Assembly (NCBI GenBank): GCA_944380605.1 | Contig: CALWIA010000033.1 | Span: 1-64,000 of the forward strand | Origin: an uncultured Lachnospiraceae bacterium | Lineage (GTDB): Bacteria; Bacillota; Clostridia; Lachnospirales; Lachnospiraceae | Direction: 5' to 3' | DNA length: 64,000 nucleotides | Shown: positions 1-6,936 of the stretch, piece after piece | Position numbering within the stretch: position 1 is the first letter of the stretch | Layout: each line of letters starts with the position of its first letter | Position numbers and translations under genes: made by a program | The notes under the pieces: model-generated | The model's database searches: none | The model's input: the letters and a program-made list of their open reading frames with translations, nothing else | Told to the model about the DNA's origin: nothing

Positions 1-11
1 GAGGGCGCTGT

Positions 12-260
12 CTATTGTCCCTTGTATTTTTTTCGGGTGGCGATGCCGCCCCGGATGTGCCGCTCCGCCTTGTTTTCCTCCAGGACCGACTTGACCTGCT
101 CATAGAGGGGCCGGTTGAAGGCCGGAAGGCGCTCTGACAGGTCCTTATGTACCGTGGATTTGGAGATGCCGAATTTCTGGGCCGCCGCGCGCACCGTCGC
201 CCGGTTCTCTATGATGTAAAGCGCCAGCTGGCAGGCGCGCTCCTCGATGTTCCCTTTCAA
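12..260 (-). CDS. spoIIID: Stage III sporulation transcriptional regulator SpoIIID
   Basis: SpoIIID is a small DNA-binding regulator of mother-cell genes during sporulation. The 82-residue product has the family pattern throughout: an IEER start, an HTH with KFGISKSTVHKDLSERLP in the first half, and the basic tail ERHIRGG-ATRKKY. I chose the TTG at 260 because a GGGGAG site lies about 8 nt upstream and because it gives the usual N-terminus (LKGNIEER). A GTG at 278 would add six residues that the family lacks. A sigma-E-like promoter lies at 296-326, as expected for spoIIID. GC content is higher than in the main part of the window. Confidence 0.93.
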   Translation of the reverse strand: MKGNIEERACQLALYIIENRATVRAAAQKFGISKSTVHKDLSERLPAFNRPLYEQVKSVLEENKAERHIRGGIATRKKYKGQ

Positions 261-295
261 AGCCAACACTCCCCGCACTTGAATTCCACTGGCCT

Positions 296-326
296 ATCTA
301 TATGCGGCGGAATGCGGGGATATGTG
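296..326 (-). promoter_or_regulatory. Candidate sigma-E promoter of spoIIID
   Basis: Reading the minus strand, CACATATC (319-326) and CATATAGAT (296-304) are separated by 14 nt. This resembles the sigma-E -35 (GTCATATT) and -10 (CATACAAT) elements and their usual 13-15 nt spacing. In Bacillus spoIIID is transcribed by sigma-E. The match is partial, so this is an inference. Confidence 0.4.
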
Positions 327-327
327 G

Positions 328-358
328 AAAAAGGCGGCCCCGCAAAAGCGGGGCCGCC
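328..358 (-). terminator. Rho-independent terminator
   Basis: An 11-bp perfect GC stem (333-343 with 348-358) closes a 4-nt loop. On the minus strand it is followed by five T (328-332). It ends the transcript of the 371-1234 gene and isolates spoIIID. Confidence 0.85.
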
Positions 359-370
359 CGGCATCTGTCC

Positions 371-1234
371 CTATCCGGTTGTGCTGCGGCGCTCTTCCAT
401 GTCCCAGCGGTCGGCGTTGAGGAACACTGTGGTCCCCACGGCCTCCCACAGGGGCGGCTCCGGCTCCTCCCGGTACCACTCGCCGTCCTCCACCGGCGTG
501 TCGGCGCGGCGCAGCAGCCCCACCAGGGTCTCCCGCTCCCCCTCCGGCAGGCGCCGGATCAGCTCCGGGAGCTTCATCGGCTCCCCGATCTGGAGCGCGG
601 AGAAGGCGTCGCCGAAGACCTCCAGTCCGCTGCAGCCGTCAAACTGGTCCTCCGTCATGCTGAACACATCCAGGACCCCCTGGTAGCGGGCCATCCGCAC
701 CCGCCCCTTTTTCCGGGTGAAAAAGGGCTCCACCTGGTGGGCGGAGTAGTACTGCATGTCGTAGTGCCCCCGGTCGGGGAAAAAGACCCCGTAGCAGGCC
801 ACCGAGGGGTGGGTGGCCGCGCTGAGCACCTCGTCCAGCACCCCGTCCCGGCAGAAGGCCGCCCGGGTCTTCAGCAGCTCCAGCTGCACCAGGTCGGCCC
901 GGAAGCCCAGGTCGGGCGGGTCGGCCTGCCGCACCTTGTTCTGCATGAAGGTGCCCCGGGCCCGCTTCCGGCTGGGGCTCACCGCCGCCAGGTGCAGGTC
1001 CCCCAGCTCACACCGGACGCTCCGCCCCGGCGGGACGCGCTCCACATAGTGCTCCTGACTGGTAAAGGACACGATGCTCTTCCCGCCGTGGATCTCCGCC
1101 GCCAGGCAGGCGGGGTACCGCGCCTCCAGATCGTGAAAGACCGCCTGAAGCGCCCGGAACAGCGCCACCTCGCCCCGCCGGCCCCCGGCGGTGGCCCGGG
1201 CAAACCCGGCCTGCAGCTCTCTCCCAAAGCCCAT
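371..1234 (-). CDS. Hypothetical protein, 287 aa
   Basis: I do not recognise this protein. It is soluble, with no signal peptide or membrane segment, and rich in Arg, Glu and Asp. Visible blocks are FMQNKVRQADPPDLGFRADL near residue 100 and YGVFFPDRGHYDMQYYSAHQ near residue 155. Codon use and GC match the neighbouring spoIIID and ychF, and a clean terminator follows, so it is probably a real gene. The ATG at 1234 lacks a strong Shine-Dalgarno, so the start is uncertain. Nothing around it indicates a function. Confidence 0.6.
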   Translation of the reverse strand: MGFGRELQAGFARATAGGRRGEVALFRALQAVFHDLEARYPACLAAEIHGGKSIVSFTSQEHYVERVPPGRSVRCELGDLHLAAVSPSRKRARGTFMQNKVRQADPPDLGFRADLVQLELLKTRAAFCRDGVLDEVLSAATHPSVACYGVFFPDRGHYDMQYYSAHQVEPFFTRKKGRVRMARYQGVLDVFSMTEDQFDGCSGLEVFGDAFSALQIGEPMKLPELIRRLPEGERETLVGLLRRADTPVEDGEWYREEPEPPLWEAVGTTVFLNADRWDMEERRSTTG

Positions 1235-1275
1235 CGCAGCCCCCTCCTCTCCCTCCGGCCGGGCCGCCGTTTTAC

Positions 1276-1350
1276 ACGTTGAAGCGGAACAGAACCACGT
1301 CCCCGTCCTGCATCACGTACTCCTTGCCCTCGGAGCGCACCAGGCCCTTC
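1276..1350 (-). repeat. Stray copy of the ychF 3' end
   Basis: These 75 bases repeat 1491-1565 in the same orientation with two mismatches that I can see. They encode the last ~24 codons and stop of YchF (from [11 protein letters not shown] to the terminal FRFNV). The copy sits 215 bp beyond the real gene end, with no upstream ychF sequence attached. It is a duplication remnant of a second ychF end or a recombination scar. Confidence 0.85.
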
Positions 1351-1490
1351 CTCCCCGCGGGTGAGCGCCCCCGCGGGGCCCCCGGCTTTTTATACTGCCC
1401 AGGCAGAGTGGATCCGCCTGGGCGTAAGGTTTTGCTGTGCAAAACGCTTACACGGCGCCCTGCGCCGACCCCGGGAGAAGGACCTGTCAG
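1351..1490. other. Hairpin-rich spacer between the two ychF ends
   Basis: This spacer holds three inverted repeats: CCCGCGG/CCGCGGG near 1354-1377, GCCCAGGC/GCCTGGGC near 1398-1424 and GTTTTGC/GCAAAAC near 1429-1445. On the minus strand the middle hairpin is followed by AGTATAAAAAG. It probably includes the ychF terminator. I see no gene here. Confidence 0.5.
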
Positions 1491-2578
1491 ACGTTAAAGC
1501 GGAACAGGACCACGTCCCCGTCCTGCATCACGTACTCCTTGCCCTCGGAGCGCACCAGGCCCTTCTCCTTGGCTGCGGCCATGGTACCGCAGCGCTTCAG
1601 GTCCTCGAAGGCCACCACCTCGGCCCGGATGAAGCCCCGCTCGAAGTCGGTGTGGATCTTCCCCGCCGCCTGGGGGGCCTTGGTGCCCCGGCGGATGGTC
1701 CAGGCCCGGCACTCATCCTCGCCGGCGGTGAGGAAGGAGATGAGCCCCAGCAGGGCGTAGCTGGCCTTGATGAGCCGGTCCAGGCCCGGCTCGGCGATGC
1801 CCAGGTCGTCCAGGAACTCCTTCTTTTCCGCCTCGTCCAGCTCGGCGATCTCGGCCTCCAGCTTGGCGCACACCGGGATGACCTGGGCCCCCTCCTTGGC
1901 GGCCAGCTCCTCCACCTGCTGATAATAGGCCACGCTCCCGCAGTCGGCGAAGCCGTCCTCATCCAGGTTGGCGGCGTAGATGATGGGCTTGAGGGTGAGG
2001 AGCTCGGACGTGGCGATGAGGGCCGCGTCGTCCTCGTCGCAGGAGAAGGAGCGGGCGGAGTTGCCGTCGTTGAGCCAGTCCCTCAGCGCGGAGAACACCT
2101 CCGCCTCGTGGAGGAACTTCTTGTCCCCCTTGGCGGCCTTCTGGGCCTTGTCGATGCGCCGCTCCACCATCTCCACGTCGGCCATGATGAGCTCGATGTC
2201 GATGATGCCGATGTCCCGCAGGGGGTCGGTGGAGCCCTCCACGTGGATGACGTTCTCGTCGTCAAAGCAGCGGACCACGTGGACAATGGCGTCGCACTCC
2301 CGGATGTTGGCCAGGAACTTGTTGCCCAGGCCCTCCCCCTTGCTGGCCCCCTTCACCAGGCCGGCGATGTCCACAAACTCGATGACTGCCGGGGTGGTCT
2401 TTTTGGGGTGATAAAACTCCGCCAGCCAGTCCAGCCGGCTGTCGGGCACGGCCACCACCCCCACGTTGGGGTCGATGGTGCAGAAGGGGTAGTTGGCGGA
2501 TTCCGCCCCGGCCTTTGTCAGGGAATTAAACAGCGTGCTCTTGCCTACGTTGGGTAGTCCTACAATACCTAATTTCAT
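1487..2578 (-). CDS. ychF: Redox-regulated/ribosome-binding ATPase YchF (Obg family)
   Basis: YchF is a conserved P-loop ATPase of the OBG/HflX group that binds ribosomes and the 70S/50S subunit. At 363 aa it has the usual length. The N-terminus holds the G1 motif [12 protein letters not shown] (residues 7-18), then [10 protein letters not shown] and the G3 region [14 protein letters not shown]. The C-terminal TGS-like domain runs to the family's typical FRFNV end. The ATG at 2578 is the only sensible start; its Shine-Dalgarno is weak. GC is near 65% by eye and the sequence is closer to Oscillospiraceae than Lachnospiraceae YchF. Its last 75 bases recur at 1276-1350. Confidence 0.97.
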   Translation of the reverse strand: MKLGIVGLPNVGKSTLFNSLTKAGAESANYPFCTIDPNVGVVAVPDSRLDWLAEFYHPKKTTPAVIEFVDIAGLVKGASKGEGLGNKFLANIRECDAIVHVVRCFDDENVIHVEGSTDPLRDIGIIDIELIMADVEMVERRIDKAQKAAKGDKKFLHEAEVFSALRDWLNDGNSARSFSCDEDDAALIATSELLTLKPIIYAANLDEDGFADCGSVAYYQQVEELAAKEGAQVIPVCAKLEAEIAELDEAEKKEFLDDLGIAEPGLDRLIKASYALLGLISFLTAGEDECRAWTIRRGTKAPQAAGKIHTDFERGFIRAEVVAFEDLKRCGTMAAAKEKGLVRSEGKEYVMQDGDVVLFRFNV

Positions 2579-3098
2579 TTTATCTTATACCTATCCAGAA
2601 ACCCTTGCTTTTCAAGGCTTCCTGCCTTTCTCTTTATTTTGTCTACGCCCTTTTTACACCCTTTTTCCGCACGGATGGGAGTAAAAATACCAGACAGGTG
2701 TACCGCGGCCTGCCGGCCCTGCCGGTAAATCGCGGACGGTACAACTATATAGTATAGCGCATGGCGCCTGTTTCCTCAAGGTTTCTGCGCAAATTTTCAG
2801 ATGCGGGGGTTTCTTTTTTTATCGTTGGCATTTCTGTTGATTATCGCTGTGATTTTCGATATAGTATTATCAGATTGGTTTTATGAGGCGGGCGGATGGA
2901 CCATATGGCGGAACTTGTTTTCCCATGAGACGGCGCTGTTTCTACACGGGATTTCTGACCGAATGCCTTTTGCGCATACAGGCACCGTCCCCCCTCCGGC
3001 TGCACTCCCACCCGCCGGCGATCCCGTTCCCTGCTGTGATTTGGGAGGATGAAGACGATATTTCCAAGTGAGTCAGATTTATTTAAGGAGGTGCGGTA
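2579..3098. other. Intergenic region without a convincing gene; composition changes here
   Basis: About 520 bases separate ychF (minus) from the YhcG nuclease gene (plus). An imperfect hairpin with arms TGTACCG (2699-2705) and CGGTACA (2737-2743) is present, followed by an AT-rich stretch (ACTATATAGTATAG). A possible reading frame at 2801-3052 starts with a hydrophobic segment but has no ribosome binding site, a poor proline-rich tail and no family resemblance. I treat it as non-coding or decayed. The high-GC style of the first 2.6 kb ends in this interval. Confidence 0.5.
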
Positions 3099-4211
3099 AT
3101 GGATAAAAACGATAACGATTTAGCGCCAGTCGCTTTGAATGGCATAGATGCATTGTGTCGCAATTCTATTGAGTTGATCCAGTATGCTCGAAAAGTTACC
3201 GCAAGGCAGATCAACCTCGTGCAGCTTATGACCTATTACGCCATTGGCCGCTGGATTGTAGAAGAACAGCAGCACGGCGAGCATCGTGCCGGTTACGGGA
3301 AAAAGGTCATCCAGACGCTTTCCATCCGGCTCAATGCGGAGTTTGAGAAAGGCTTCTCAGTAGATACTCTTGAAAATGCGAGAAAATTTTATCTATGCTA
3401 TCAGGATCGGATTTCCGAAACAGTATTTCGGAATTTCACCGAAGAAAAATCCGAAGCGGTGTTTCGGATTTTTGAGGGACAGGCTCCTTTTACACTGTCC
3501 TGGTCGCATTACCTGCAGCTTATGCGGATTAAAAATCTGGACGAGCGCAGGTTTTATGAAATTGAGGCTACCGAGTCTGCATGGAGCCTGAGAACACTGC
3601 AGCGGCAATACAATTCCAGCCTGTATGAGCGCCTGGCGCTCAGTCGGAATAAAGACGAGGTTATGCGCCTGGCAAAGCAGGGCAATGTAATCGAAAAACC
3701 GGCGGATGTTGTGAAGCAGCCCACGGTTCTGGAATTTCTGGGGTTGGAAGAACAGGCTAAGTATTCAGAAAACGATTTGGAATCGGCCATTATCGATAAG
3801 CTGCAAAAGTTTTTGCTGGAATTAGGCAAGGGATATTTGTTCGAGGCACGTCAGAAACGCTTCACCTACGATGAAGAAAACTTCTATGTCGATCTTGTAT
3901 TTTACAACCGATTGCTGCGCTGTTATGTGTTGATTGATCTGAAGATTGATAAGCTGACTCATCAGGACTTAGGGCAAATGCAGATGTATGTCAATTACTA
4001 TGACCGGTATCAAAAGCTTCCTGACGAAAACCCGACCATTGGGATTTTACTCTGTAAGGAGAAAAACGACGCTGTTGTTCAGATGACTCTGCCGGAAAAT
4101 AGTAATATTTTTGCGTCGGAATACAGCCTCTATCTGCCGGATAAGAAATTGCTGCAAAAGAAGCTGCAAGAATGGATTGAAGAAGAGACAGGAGGCAAAG
4201 ACGAGTGTTGA
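3099..4211 (+). CDS. YhcG-family (DUF1016) PD-(D/E)XK nuclease domain protein
   Basis: This 370-aa protein has the two-part YhcG layout. An N-terminal DUF1016 helical domain (about 20-110, with QLMTYYAIGRWIVEEQQ and GFSVDTLENARKFY) precedes a PD-(D/E)XK-type C-terminal domain (about 205-360). The likely catalytic strand is YVDLVFYNRLLRCYVLIDLK, with an Asp and a D-x-K. A short imperfect duplication (ETVFRNF/EAVFRIF, near residues 107-122) inserts between the domains. A strong AAGGAGG precedes the ATG. The gene has lower GC (near 45%) than its flanks, which suggests horizontal gain. The family is linked to nuclease or defence roles, but no partner gene lies beside it. Confidence 0.88.
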   Translation: MDKNDNDLAPVALNGIDALCRNSIELIQYARKVTARQINLVQLMTYYAIGRWIVEEQQHGEHRAGYGKKVIQTLSIRLNAEFEKGFSVDTLENARKFYLCYQDRISETVFRNFTEEKSEAVFRIFEGQAPFTLSWSHYLQLMRIKNLDERRFYEIEATESAWSLRTLQRQYNSSLYERLALSRNKDEVMRLAKQGNVIEKPADVVKQPTVLEFLGLEEQAKYSENDLESAIIDKLQKFLLELGKGYLFEARQKRFTYDEENFYVDLVFYNRLLRCYVLIDLKIDKLTHQDLGQMQMYVNYYDRYQKLPDENPTIGILLCKEKNDAVVQMTLPENSNIFASEYSLYLPDKKLLQKKLQEWIEEETGGKDEC

Positions 4212-4230
4212 ATAAAGTGATGAAATAAAA

Positions 4231-4275
4231 GGAGCCTCGACCGACAACCGTATGGTTATCGGCCGAGGCTCTTTT
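4231..4275. terminator. Bidirectional rho-independent terminator
   Basis: A long stem with GAGCCTCG and CGAGGCTC arms and an inner ACCGACAACC/GGTTATCGG pairing lies between the convergent YhcG and epimerase genes. T runs follow on both strands (CTTTT on plus, CCTTTTATTT on minus). It overlaps the stop of the minus-strand gene. Confidence 0.85.
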
Positions 4276-5045
4276 CAGCCCACCGCGCCCCGGCGGCGCA
4301 GAGCGTCTCCCAGCCAGTCATAGCTTTCCTGCAGGCAGCGGAAGGGATCGCCTTCCCACTGTTCCTGCTCCACAAAGCCGAAGGGAACCCGGGTCTGGAG
4401 ACAGGCGTTTACCGCTTCCTCCCAGCGGATATCACCCTGGCCGACGGGAACCAGCACCGGCCCCTTTGGCGTCTGCCGGAAATCTTTAAAATGCACCATG
4501 CAGACGCGGCCGGCGTAGCGGCGGATCACATCCGCCAGGGAGAGGCCCGCCCGGTGCACGTGGTACAAGTCCAGGCACAGGCTGAGATCCAGGCTGTCCT
4601 GCTCCATCAGGTATTGTACAGGCTGCAGGCCGCCGGTTAAGGCAAAGTCTTCCCCTCGGGGGTGGAAGCAGAGCTCCAGGTCTTCCGTTTCCAGCCGTTT
4701 TTTCAGCAGGACCAGCTGCCGGGAAAAATCCGCGAGGCCCTCGGGGCCGGCGAAGGCTTCCGGAATTTTGCTGACGCAGACCCAGCGGCTTTTACACAGG
4801 TGATTGAGCTGGATAAAATAGTCTAGATGCTCCTGTACCGTTTCGTAAAAATCCTGGGTGGACACGGACCGGATGCCGAAGCGGTTCATTTCCTGGACGA
4901 TGACTTCCGGAGACACGGACATGTCGATCCACTGAAGCTGCACGGTATCGCAGCCCATGCGGGCCGTTTCGGCGAAGACCCGGGTCACTCCTTCCGGCGA
5001 AGTCAGAAGAGGGCGGAAACTGGAAATCTGAATGCCTGGCTTCAT
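4275..5045 (-). CDS. Sugar phosphate isomerase/epimerase, TIM barrel
   Basis: This 256-aa protein belongs to the xylose-isomerase-like TIM-barrel (AP endonuclease 2) superfamily. Metal-ligand positions expected for the fold are visible: the Glu/His region ELCFHPRGED (about 132-141), the CLDLYHVHRAG block (about 165-175, Asp and His), and MVHFKDFR (about 192-199, His). The substrate cannot be told. Family members isomerise or epimerise ketoses, inositols or hydroxypyruvate. It has its own AGGAGG site (GGAGGTGTTTATAATATG on the minus strand) and seems to be a single-gene unit. Confidence 0.82.
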   Translation of the reverse strand: MKPGIQISSFRPLLTSPEGVTRVFAETARMGCDTVQLQWIDMSVSPEVIVQEMNRFGIRSVSTQDFYETVQEHLDYFIQLNHLCKSRWVCVSKIPEAFAGPEGLADFSRQLVLLKKRLETEDLELCFHPRGEDFALTGGLQPVQYLMEQDSLDLSLCLDLYHVHRAGLSLADVIRRYAGRVCMVHFKDFRQTPKGPVLVPVGQGDIRWEEAVNACLQTRVPFGFVEQEQWEGDPFRCLQESYDWLGDALRRRGAVG

Positions 5046-5200
5046 ATTATAAACACCTCCTGCTTATGAATGGAACTGCTTTGCTTTTATCATAAAGGAC
5101 AGGGGGGAATTTGGCAAGACAGAACCAAAAAGCCGCCGGAACCGGCAGAAAACCAGCGGGGAAAAGTCGAATGGTGGCGGATTCTGTCGGTCGAATTTCA

Positions 5201-5229
5201 TTGCTTTTTCAAACATTTGGGGGTAAAAT
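5201..5229 (+). promoter_or_regulatory. Sigma-A promoter of lgt
   Basis: TTGCTT (5201-5206) and TAAAAT (5224-5229) are separated by 17 nt, 30 nt upstream of lgt. Two sequences resembling a Spo0A box (AGTCGAA at 5165-5171 and GGTCGAA at 5189-5195; consensus TGNCGAA) lie just upstream, which is suggestive only. Confidence 0.65.
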
Positions 5230-5258
5230 GAAGAAAACCTAGAGAGAGGAGCGTACAT

Positions 5259-6125
5259 ATGACTGCAGCGGCGGATATACGGTTTGTGCACCTGGGGATT
5301 GTCATAGAACATCTGCGAAGCAGTATTTCCATTTTCGGATTCCGAATCGCGTTTTACGGAATCATCATCGGCATCGGCATGCTGGCGGGCATCTGGATGG
5401 CAAGACAGGATGCCAGGCGGAGAGGGCAGGATCCCGATATCTATCTGGACTTTGCGCTGTATGCCATTATTTTTTCCATTATCGGCGCCCGGATCTATTA
5501 CGTTATCTTTGAGTGGGACAATTACAAGGACAACCTGCTTCAGGTATTCAACCTGCGGGCCGGCGGCCTGGCCATCTACGGCGGCGTCATCGGCGCGGTG
5601 CTGACGCTTCTGGTATTCACCAGAGTGCGGAAGCTGTCGTTTTTGTCCATGGCTGACACCGGCTGTCTGGGCCTGATCACCGGCCAGATCATCGGCAGAT
5701 GGGGGAATTTTTTCAACTGTGAAGCCTTCGGCGGATATACGGACAGCCTTCTGGCCATGCAGATCCGGCGGGGACTGGTCAATGAAAGTATGATTTCCCA
5801 GGAACTTCTGGATCATCTGGTGGTGGAAAACGGCGTGGAATACATACAGGTACATCCCACGTTTCTGTATGAATCCCTGTGGAATCTGGCGGTGCTGGGC
5901 TTTATGCTCTGGTACCGGAAGTACAAAAAATTCGACGGGGAAATGTTCTGCATCTATCTGCTGGGATACGGTCTCGGCAGAGCGTGGATCGAGGGACTGC
6001 GCACGGATCAGCTGATCCTTTTTGGGACGGGAATCCCCGTATCCCAGGCGCTGTCGCTGGTCCTGGCGGCAGCCGCCGCGCTGGTTTTAGCGGCGGGACA
6101 CTATCAATCAAGCAAACGAGCATAA
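5259..6125 (+). CDS. lgt: Prolipoprotein diacylglyceryl transferase Lgt
   Basis: Lgt transfers diacylglyceryl from phosphatidylglycerol to the lipobox cysteine of prelipoproteins at the membrane. The 288-aa product has about seven hydrophobic segments. It contains the family blocks RAGGLAIYGGVIGA (about 102-115) and the Lgt signature GRWGNFFNCEAFGG (about 146-159), and a C-terminal YGLGRAWIEGLRTD block with the conserved Arg. The ATG follows GAGAGGAG at good spacing. It should process lipoproteins such as the binding protein encoded at 36135. The small Spo0E-like gene follows 13 nt downstream. Confidence 0.96.
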   Translation: MTAAADIRFVHLGIVIEHLRSSISIFGFRIAFYGIIIGIGMLAGIWMARQDARRRGQDPDIYLDFALYAIIFSIIGARIYYVIFEWDNYKDNLLQVFNLRAGGLAIYGGVIGAVLTLLVFTRVRKLSFLSMADTGCLGLITGQIIGRWGNFFNCEAFGGYTDSLLAMQIRRGLVNESMISQELLDHLVVENGVEYIQVHPTFLYESLWNLAVLGFMLWYRKYKKFDGEMFCIYLLGYGLGRAWIEGLRTDQLILFGTGIPVSQALSLVLAAAAALVLAAGHYQSSKRA

Positions 6126-6138
6126 GAGGAGAATGAAG

Positions 6139-6294
6139 ATGAAGCATCCGAAAGAAGAACTGATCCAGGAAATCGAATCCGCGAGACGGATTCTCAATCA
6201 GAGCATCGATGAGAGAAGGCAGTACGAGGAAATTTACAAAAACAGCGTACAGCTGGACGCGCTGATTGAAAAATACATCGCGGCCGGTTACTGA
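6139..6294 (+). CDS. Small Spo0E-like aspartyl-phosphate phosphatase family protein
   Basis: This 51-residue protein is helical and charged. It begins MKHPKEELIQEIESARRILN and ends with SVQLDALIEKYIAAGY. The S-x-x-LD-x-LI-x-x-Y ending matches the Spo0E family signature (SQELDxLI). Family members dephosphorylate Spo0A-P and block sporulation, so a role in phosphorelay control is plausible. I chose the ATG at 6139 because AGAGGAG (6125-6131) lies 7 nt upstream; the in-frame ATG at 6133 is too close. It is probably co-transcribed with lgt and is followed by a strong terminator. Assignment rests on the short motif only. Confidence 0.68.
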   Translation: MKHPKEELIQEIESARRILNQSIDERRQYEEIYKNSVQLDALIEKYIAAGY

Positions 6295-6312
6295 TCCGGC
6301 CGGGAGAACCGG

Positions 6313-6377
6313 AAAAACACCCGAATCATGCGGAACATCCACGAGATTTCCGCGCGGTTCGGGTGTTTTTCTTTTTC
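6313..6377 (+). terminator. Rho-independent terminator after lgt operon
   Basis: Arms AAAAACACCCGAA (6313-6325) and TTCGGGTGTTTTT (6358-6370) pair perfectly over 13 bp, with an inner GCGGAA/TTCCGC pairing, and are followed by CTTTTTC. This isolates lgt from the mraZ promoter. Confidence 0.9.
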
Positions 6378-6400
6378 TGAAATAAAATGTAAAGTTTTTC

Positions 6401-6429
6401 TTGCTATTTTCTTACGTTTGTACTAGAAT
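6401..6429 (+). promoter_or_regulatory. Sigma-A promoter of the dcw cluster
   Basis: TTGCTA (6401-6406), a 17-nt spacer and TAGAAT (6424-6429) form a near-consensus promoter. Transcription would start near 6436, just before the MraZ boxes. Confidence 0.8.
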
Positions 6430-6441
6430 AAAACTACATAA

Positions 6442-6481
6442 GTGGTGGAAAGTGGTAGAGAGTGGTAAGAAATGGCGCTAT
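6442..6481 (+). promoter_or_regulatory. MraZ operator: four direct repeats at 10-bp period
   Basis: GTGGTGGAAA, GTGGTAGAGA, GTGGTAAGAA and ATGGCGCTAT follow each other at exact 10-bp spacing. This is the arrangement of MraZ-binding boxes (GTGG-type repeats, one per helical turn) known from other bacteria. The boxes lie just downstream of the -10, so MraZ would repress its own cluster. Confidence 0.85.
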
Positions 6482-6510
6482 GAGGCGTCGAGTGGCAGCA
6501 GGTGATAGAT

Positions 6511-6936
6511 ATGTTCATGGGTGAGTACAGCCATACAGTGGACGCGAAGGGACGTCTGATCGTACCTTCCCGGTTCCGGGAACAGCTGGGAGATGAATTC
6601 GTAGTAACGAAGGGTCTGGACGGCTGTCTTTTCGCGTATGAAAACACGGAATGGAAAGCCCTGGAAGAAAAGCTGCAGGCTCTGCCCCTGACCAATGCCA
6701 ACGCCAGAAAGTTCACCCGTTTTTTCCTGGCAGGCGCGTCCACTTGTGAAGTAGACAGACAGGGCCGGATCCTGATTCCGTCGGTTCTGCGGGAATTTGC
6801 CGGCATCGAGAAAGAGGCGGTGCTGGTGGGCGTGGGAAGCCGGATTGAAATCTGGAGCAAGGAAGCCTGGATGAAGGCCAATGTCTACGACGATATGGAA
6901 GAAATCGCAGAGAATATGGAAGGCCTGGGCATATGA
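6511..6936 (+). CDS. mraZ: Transcriptional regulator MraZ
   Basis: MraZ is an AbrB-fold DNA-binding protein that controls the dcw cluster. The 141-aa product has the two SpoVT/AbrB-like repeats: [20 protein letters not shown] at the start, and a second [18 protein letters not shown] block about residues 84-101. I chose ATG 6511 because AGGTGAT lies about 7 nt upstream and because MFMGEY is the normal N-terminus; a GTG at 6502 overlaps that site. Its four-box operator is at 6442-6481. The stop overlaps the rsmH start (ATGA). Confidence 0.97.
   Translation: MFMGEYSHTVDAKGRLIVPSRFREQLGDEFVVTKGLDGCLFAYENTEWKALEEKLQALPLTNANARKFTRFFLAGASTCEVDRQGRILIPSVLREFAGIEKEAVLVGVGSRIEIWSKEAWMKANVYDDMEEIAENMEGLGI

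Noticed and set aside
2699..2743. Transposon terminal inverted repeat at the composition break
   Set aside because: TGTACCG/CGGTACA is a short local hairpin, and no transposase or matching distant copy is evident.
2801..3052. Possible small membrane protein (83 codons)
   Set aside because: The hydrophobic start is suggestive, but there is no ribosome site, the second half is Pro-rich nonsense and an overlapping frame is equally open.
5165..5195. Spo0A boxes upstream of lgt
   Set aside because: Two GTCGAA heptamers with one mismatch each are too weak to call without binding data. They are mentioned only under the lgt promoter.
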